NCBI GenBank assembly: GCA_007123715.1
Contig: SKKO01000041.1
Location: forward strand, 1-39,406
Reading direction: 5' to 3'
From: Balneolaceae bacterium
GTDB lineage: Bacteria; Bacteroidota; Rhodothermia; Balneolales; Balneolaceae
Length of the DNA: 39,406 bases
In this document: positions 35,771-39,406 of the stretch, in pieces
Layout of the letters: every line of letters starts with the position of its first letter
Position numbering within the stretch: the first letter of the stretch is position 1
The notes under the pieces: model-generated
Told to the model about the DNA's origin: nothing
Database searches by the model: none
What the model saw: the letters and a program-made list of their open reading frames with translations, nothing else
Program-made: the position numbers and the translations under genes

Positions 35771-36353
35771 ACACGCTGCTGCATCCAGTACCGAACTCAT
35801 AGCCAAATGGGGTCCGGTTTTATTACTGCCATTATTAGTAATTTTACCGCTCTCCTGTACAGACCTGTCCAGATATGATGAAGAACAAATCAGAACAACA
35901 CTCAACGATTCTCTGATAACCACTACCGAAAGCTGGGATGTGGAAATGGTGCTGATGCAGGATGGCACCACACGAATGTACATTGAAGGAAGCTATGCAA
36001 TCAACTACCAGTCCAATGACCGTAAAGAATCCCGGATTAGCGGCCCCGTCTACGTACAGATTTTTGATTCGCTAGGCAGTGTGGAAACCGAAGCATGGAG
36101 CAAACGTGCCATTTATCACGAAGAAGAGGCTGAATTTGAGTTGTTCGACTCAGTTCGTGTACAAACTGTTGATGACCGGTTCCTCTTCTCCGATCACCTG
36201 AAATGGTCGCAAAACACCGACCGGATCACATCACCCTATTTCGTTACCATTATTACTCCAACCGACAGTATTTCAGGGCGGGGGTTTGACGGGCTGACTG
36301 ATCTTTCTTCCTATACCATCACTGGACCGAGAGGCCGTCTAATTATCGATTAA
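35757..36353 (+). CDS. lptC: LptC-like LPS export protein
   Basis: LptC is a bitopic inner-membrane protein that passes LPS from LptBFG to the periplasmic LptA bridge. I begin it at TTG 35757-35759 (198 aa), which places a hydrophobic segment at residues 18-34 ending in LPLSC, so it may be a lipoprotein. In-frame ATGs at 35667 and 35694 would overlap upp by about 75-105 bases and add an unlikely leader. The body is a beta-jellyroll: ESRISGPVYVQIFDSLG, DSVRVQTVDDRFLFSDHLKW and GRGFDGLTDLSSYTI fit the Bacteroidota LptC pattern. Its stop overlaps the OstA-like start by one base (TAATG), typical of an LPS-export pair. Confidence 0.85.
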   Translation: MEQPEHAAASSTELIAKWGPVLLLPLLVILPLSCTDLSRYDEEQIRTTLNDSLITTTESWDVEMVLMQDGTTRMYIEGSYAINYQSNDRKESRISGPVYVQIFDSLGSVETEAWSKRAIYHEEEAEFELFDSVRVQTVDDRFLFSDHLKWSQNTDRITSPYFVTIITPTDSISGRGFDGLTDLSSYTITGPRGRLIID

Positions 36354-37771
36354 TGGGAAAACCGTTCCTCCGACTTTTACCTCTTTACATATTGATACTG
36401 ATGCTGAGTCTCCCTTATCAGATTGAAGCTCAAAGCAGGGTGAATATCCTTCAGGCAGACCGGGCCGAGGGCGGGATATTTGAAGGTCAGAATATCCGGA
36501 AAATTCTCGGCAGCGTGATCCTTCAAACCGATAAAATGCTGATGGAAACAGACAGCGTGTATCAGTTTGTTGACCGTAATCTTTTGATGGCTTTCAATGC
36601 ACAGATCGAAACGGAAAATGAGATGATCTGGGCGGATACCCTATTCTATAATTCGGTAACCGAGTTCAGCAGGCTTCGCGGCAGGGTTATCATTCAATCT
36701 GAACAAAACACGGTTTTTGCAGATTCTATGGATGTTGATCAGCAGCAAGAACTGGTGATATTCAATGTTCCCGTTCGCTTTGAAGATGAACAGGGTACAC
36801 TGATTGCAGAGAGCGGTTTATATTACCAGGCTGTTGACAGCGCCATTTTCAGGGGAAACGTACAACTGGCTGATACCACACAATATCTTGAAGCCGATTC
36901 GCTTTTTATGAACAGGTCGGCCGAACTTTACGAACTATTTGGGCGGGTATACGCCGATGATTACGAAGATAATGTGAGTTTCGCCGGCGAATATCTCTAT
37001 GCCGATTCCCTGGGGTACAGGCTGCTTCAGTATAGTGCATGGTTTATGGAAGTGAACGAAGCACAAACCGACACTACCCATCTTTTTGCTGAAAAAATCG
37101 AATTTTTTGAAACCGATACTACCTCCACCATGGATGCTTACCAGGATGTAAGAATCTGGTCAACAAAATTTTCAGCCATTGCCGATACGGTTCTTTACCG
37201 CGACGATATTGAACAATTTATACTTCGTTCAAATCCCATATTATGGCAAAAAAATATGCAGCTCACAGGCCCTTATATTGAAGCCCGGCTCGCAGATGGC
37301 GAAATCGAATTTTTACGGTCTTTCACAAAGCCTGTCATTGTTCAGCAGGATTCACTAACGGAGAGAATGCACCAGATGACCGGTGATACACTCCACGCGT
37401 GGTTCGACAGCGGGGAAATTTACCAGATCAGTGTGTTCAATAATACGGAGATCATTTTTCATCAAAAGGATGAAAATGACGAACCAGATGGCCTTGTGGA
37501 ACTGATATCCTTAGGCCCTGCCACTATGGATTTTCTGGATGGTGAACTCGATTTTTTTAAAGCGGAACAAAATATTGACGGATCGTACCTGCCCGAAGAC
37601 CCCTCAAATATTGAGCGCAGGCTCGACAATTTTCGCTGGGACCCCGACAGGAAACCGGAAAAACCCGAACCCCGGCAACCCCGGCTTCCGCCCGTTCCTG
37701 AAGAACGCCCGTTTGAAATGCCTCCCCGGTATGTAAACTACTTTTCAGCTCAGGAGAACGGGAACGAATGA
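36353..37771 (+). CDS. OstA/LptA-like LPS transport protein
   Basis: A 472-residue secreted protein (signal peptide about residues 1-26, ending IEAQS). It consists of repeated beta-jellyroll units of the OstA/LptA type: GSVILQTDKMLMETDSVYQF, LRGRVIIQSEQNTVFADSM, FRGNVQLADTTQYLEADSLF, and further copies. This is the long OstA-like form of Bacteroidota, longer than the roughly 185-residue E. coli LptA, and probably builds the periplasmic LPS bridge with LptC. The last 55 residues are Pro/Arg/Glu-rich and likely disordered. It is the last gene of the group and faces the PilC gene across 128 bp that holds no convincing terminator. Confidence 0.88.
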   Translation: MGKPFLRLLPLYILILMLSLPYQIEAQSRVNILQADRAEGGIFEGQNIRKILGSVILQTDKMLMETDSVYQFVDRNLLMAFNAQIETENEMIWADTLFYNSVTEFSRLRGRVIIQSEQNTVFADSMDVDQQQELVIFNVPVRFEDEQGTLIAESGLYYQAVDSAIFRGNVQLADTTQYLEADSLFMNRSAELYELFGRVYADDYEDNVSFAGEYLYADSLGYRLLQYSAWFMEVNEAQTDTTHLFAEKIEFFETDTTSTMDAYQDVRIWSTKFSAIADTVLYRDDIEQFILRSNPILWQKNMQLTGPYIEARLADGEIEFLRSFTKPVIVQQDSLTERMHQMTGDTLHAWFDSGEIYQISVFNNTEIIFHQKDENDEPDGLVELISLGPATMDFLDGELDFFKAEQNIDGSYLPEDPSNIERRLDNFRWDPDRKPEKPEPRQPRLPPVPEERPFEMPPRYVNYFSAQENGNE

Positions 37772-37816
37772 TGTACCTGAATACCGTATGTCGATGGCCG
37801 AAGGGAGAACGCAGTG

Positions 37817-37888
37817 CAAACCTGTAATGAGCGCCGCTTCGGTTCGCATTCACCGTGGGATCGGTATTTTTGATTGCAGGTTTATTTA
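37817..37888. repeat. Long-spaced inverted repeat between convergent genes
   Basis: AAACCTGTAAT and ATTGCAGGTTT are near-perfect inverted arms about 50 bases apart in the gap between the OstA-like and PilC genes. An extended mRNA-end hairpin is possible, but the spacing is large and there is no T-run. Confidence 0.25.
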
Positions 37889-37899
37889 CACACCGGGCT

Positions 37900-39228
37900 C
37901 TAATAGTTCGGCTGTATAATCGCTGCCTCTGAAGAGACCACGGTAATATAAATGAGCGCAATAAAAATGAAGATATTGATAAACAGGTTAATGAGATTAA
38001 TAACCGATTCCAGCTTGTATTCTGTCTGTTTTTCGTAATAATCGGCGAGCTGGCCCGCATTTTCTTTTAGTGAACCCGATTCTGCCCCGAGCCTGTAACG
38101 GCTCATGGCACTATTGGGAAACACCCCGGTGGCCTCAAGGGCTTCCACAAGCCCGGCACCGTCCTCTAGCATTCTGCGAATAGCTATCTCCTTGATCTGT
38201 TTCTCGATATAGGTATTGCGGCACGCCTCGGCTGCGATACGAATCACCTCGATATTCTGGCCGGAACCGCTGTAAAGCGTATTGAATACGCGTGAAAAAA
38301 TCTCAATGCTGATTTTATGCATCAGCTCACCGATAATTGGCAGCTTTATGAGCATATGGTCGAGGATAATACGGCCGTGTTTATTTTTCCACATCAGGAA
38401 AAATATCACCATCGGTGCCACATGTACAATAACAACAGGTATCCAATGTGCCTGAAGCCAGCGGCTCCAGCCGAGAGCCTGCGCGGTTAGGGGTGGCAGG
38501 ATAATGTCGAACTTCAGGAACATCTCCGCCGTAACAGGAAATACATAACCAATAAAAAAGAGCAGGGTTGCCATAACGGCCAAAACCGTCACCATCGGCA
38601 TAAACAGGGAGCGCCGCAGATTCTTTTTGAAATCGGCATCCCGTTCCATGAATTTGGCCGTGCTGGAAAATACGTTTGCCATATTACCGCTGGTAGATGC
38701 CACGCCCAGCATGTAAGAGGCAAACCTGCCAAAAACCCTTTGATGTTTTCCATATACCTCATTTCCGTCCTTACCGTCGCGAAGATCCTTCTGTAACTGG
38801 CGAATAACATCCTTCATCGATTTATTGGTGGTATCTTCGTAGAGGAGTGTAAGAATCTGGTCGTATGGCAGTTTCTGCCTCAGCAAGTCGGCCGACAGCC
38901 GGATAAATGTAACCACTTCTTCCTGTGGCACCATCCCTTTGAGATCGAACCATTTTTTTCGCACAAAATCTACCCGGTAGCCCATTTTTTTCAGGGCACG
39001 TTCTACATCCTGAGGGTTGTAAGCCTCCTGTTCACCCTCGGTAGCCGTGCCGTTTTTGCGAACCTTGTAGAGATACACCTTTTTCTCTTCGAGCGCCTGT
39101 ATGCTGATAGATCTGGCATCAGCAAGGCGTTTAATACGCTCATGGGCAATTTTCCTGGTCGGAGCCTCAAATTCCCTGAGCACGGTTTTTCCAGCCGTTG
39201 TTTGTCCTTTTAATCTAAAATGAGGCAT
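37900..39228 (-). CDS. Type II secretion/type IV pilus inner-membrane platform protein (GspF/PilC family)
   Basis: A 442-residue platform protein that couples the assembly ATPase to pilin polymerisation. It opens with a cytoplasmic domain (1-105) in which MPHFRLKGQTTAGKTVLREF recalls the usual PilC start. Two GspF repeats follow: the first at about 107-232 (FIRLSADLLRQKLPYDQILTLL, LGVASTSGNMANVF), the second at about 310-435 (FSRVFNTLYSGSGQNIEVIRIA, YRLGAESGSLKENAGQLADYY). Membrane helices lie at about 211-232, 262-280 and 410-435. No pilin, ATPase or secretin gene is in view upstream within the window. It has a near-consensus promoter 38 bases upstream, so it can be the first gene of a transcript here. 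Confidence 0.9.
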   Translation of the reverse strand: MPHFRLKGQTTAGKTVLREFEAPTRKIAHERIKRLADARSISIQALEEKKVYLYKVRKNGTATEGEQEAYNPQDVERALKKMGYRVDFVRKKWFDLKGMVPQEEVVTFIRLSADLLRQKLPYDQILTLLYEDTTNKSMKDVIRQLQKDLRDGKDGNEVYGKHQRVFGRFASYMLGVASTSGNMANVFSSTAKFMERDADFKKNLRRSLFMPMVTVLAVMATLLFFIGYVFPVTAEMFLKFDIILPPLTAQALGWSRWLQAHWIPVVIVHVAPMVIFFLMWKNKHGRIILDHMLIKLPIIGELMHKISIEIFSRVFNTLYSGSGQNIEVIRIAAEACRNTYIEKQIKEIAIRRMLEDGAGLVEALEATGVFPNSAMSRYRLGAESGSLKENAGQLADYYEKQTEYKLESVINLINLFINIFIFIALIYITVVSSEAAIIQPNY

Positions 39229-39265
39229 AATAAAAAAAGAAAAGTGTAGATATTAAATTATTTTA

Positions 39266-39294
39266 ATCATACAAATAAAAATCGGTTTGGTCAA
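39266..39294 (-). promoter_or_regulatory. Near-consensus sigma70 promoter for the PilC/GspF gene
   Basis: On the minus strand TTGACC (39289-39294), exactly 17 bases, then TATGAT (39266-39271): one mismatch in each box from TTGACA/TATAAT. The predicted start near 39259 gives a leader of about 31 bases to the ATG at 39228. Confidence 0.65.
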
Positions 39295-39325
39295 GACTTT
39301 TTATCGTACAGGAAACTTGGGAAAC

Positions 39326-39365
39326 AAATGAACAGAAGAACGGAAGAACCGATGAACTGATGAAG
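39326..39365 (+). repeat. Five degenerate 8-bp tandem units
   Basis: AAATGAAC, AGAAGAAC, GGAAGAAC, CGATGAAC and TGATGAAG follow each other without gaps, consensus nGAwGAAC. The unit is not a multiple of three, so coding is unlikely. It lies upstream of the PilC promoter at the window edge. Confidence 0.6.
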
Positions 39366-39406
39366 GTTTTGGGAGCGTGGATTTGGAGATGAGACGTTGA
39401 AAAAGG

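Noticed and set aside
1-39406. CRISPR arrays, tRNA/rRNA genes, prophage or insertion sequence
   Set aside because: I saw no regularly spaced repeats, no cloverleaf-like or rRNA segments, and no transposase, integrase or phage structural gene by reading the sequence and translations.

Overview
The window is about 39.4 kb of ordinary, gene-dense bacterial chromosome with an estimated GC content in the mid-40s percent. It holds some 29 protein genes and no rRNA, tRNA, CRISPR array or intact mobile element that I can see. The gene set points to a Gram-negative member of the Bacteroidota/Balneolota (FCB) side of the tree. It has LPS transport genes of the LptC and OstA-like types, TamB, several lipoproteins, a GldE-like CBS transporter beside ssb, and a 30-residue AURKAIP1/COX24-type basic peptide. 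Start codons almost all lack a Shine-Dalgarno sequence. I favour Balneolota, but that is an inference from style and gene order, not a database match.

Layout, left to right. Positions 1-5284 (minus strand) hold a truncated M23 peptidase, guaB, a small unknown gene, a DUF697-like membrane protein and purB. Position 5418 (plus) is a four-helix-bundle protein. Positions 5819-11639 (minus) hold an M48 lipoprotein protease with a clear promoter, then the operon gldE-like, murB and a DUF2779-type protein. Positions 11736-15926 (minus) hold ssb and the lysine/diaminopimelate operon lysC-dapB-dapA-dapD, whose first three genes are joined by ATGA overlaps. Position 16199 (plus) is the tiny ribosome-type peptide with its own terminator. 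Position 16344 (minus) is an unknown gene.

Positions 17035-30570 (plus) form a long collinear run: rqcH/NFACT, aroK, aroB, tamB, rnr, and a large outer-membrane protein joining a metallopeptidase-like domain, a TolB-like propeller and an Omp85-like barrel. It closes with a strong hairpin terminator. Positions 30849-33281 (minus) hold a GH31-like lipoprotein and an HU/IHF protein. Positions 33476-37771 (plus) hold an AGCS transporter, upp, lptC and an OstA-like gene. Position 37900 (minus) is a PilC/GspF protein behind a near-consensus promoter.

The themes are purine salvage and synthesis (guaB, purB) with uracil salvage (upp), lysine/cell-wall precursors and peptidoglycan (dap genes, murB, M23), envelope biogenesis (tamB, the Omp85-like protein, lptC, OstA-like), and RNA or ribosome quality control (rnr, rqcH). 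I did not find a convincing undescribed multi-gene system. The best leads are single genes: a DUF2779 protein whose nuclease half seems to have lost its catalytic residues but kept its iron-sulfur cysteines; a GH31-like lipoprotein that seems to lack its nucleophile; the peptidase-propeller-barrel fusion; and heavy use of TTG start codons (six genes).
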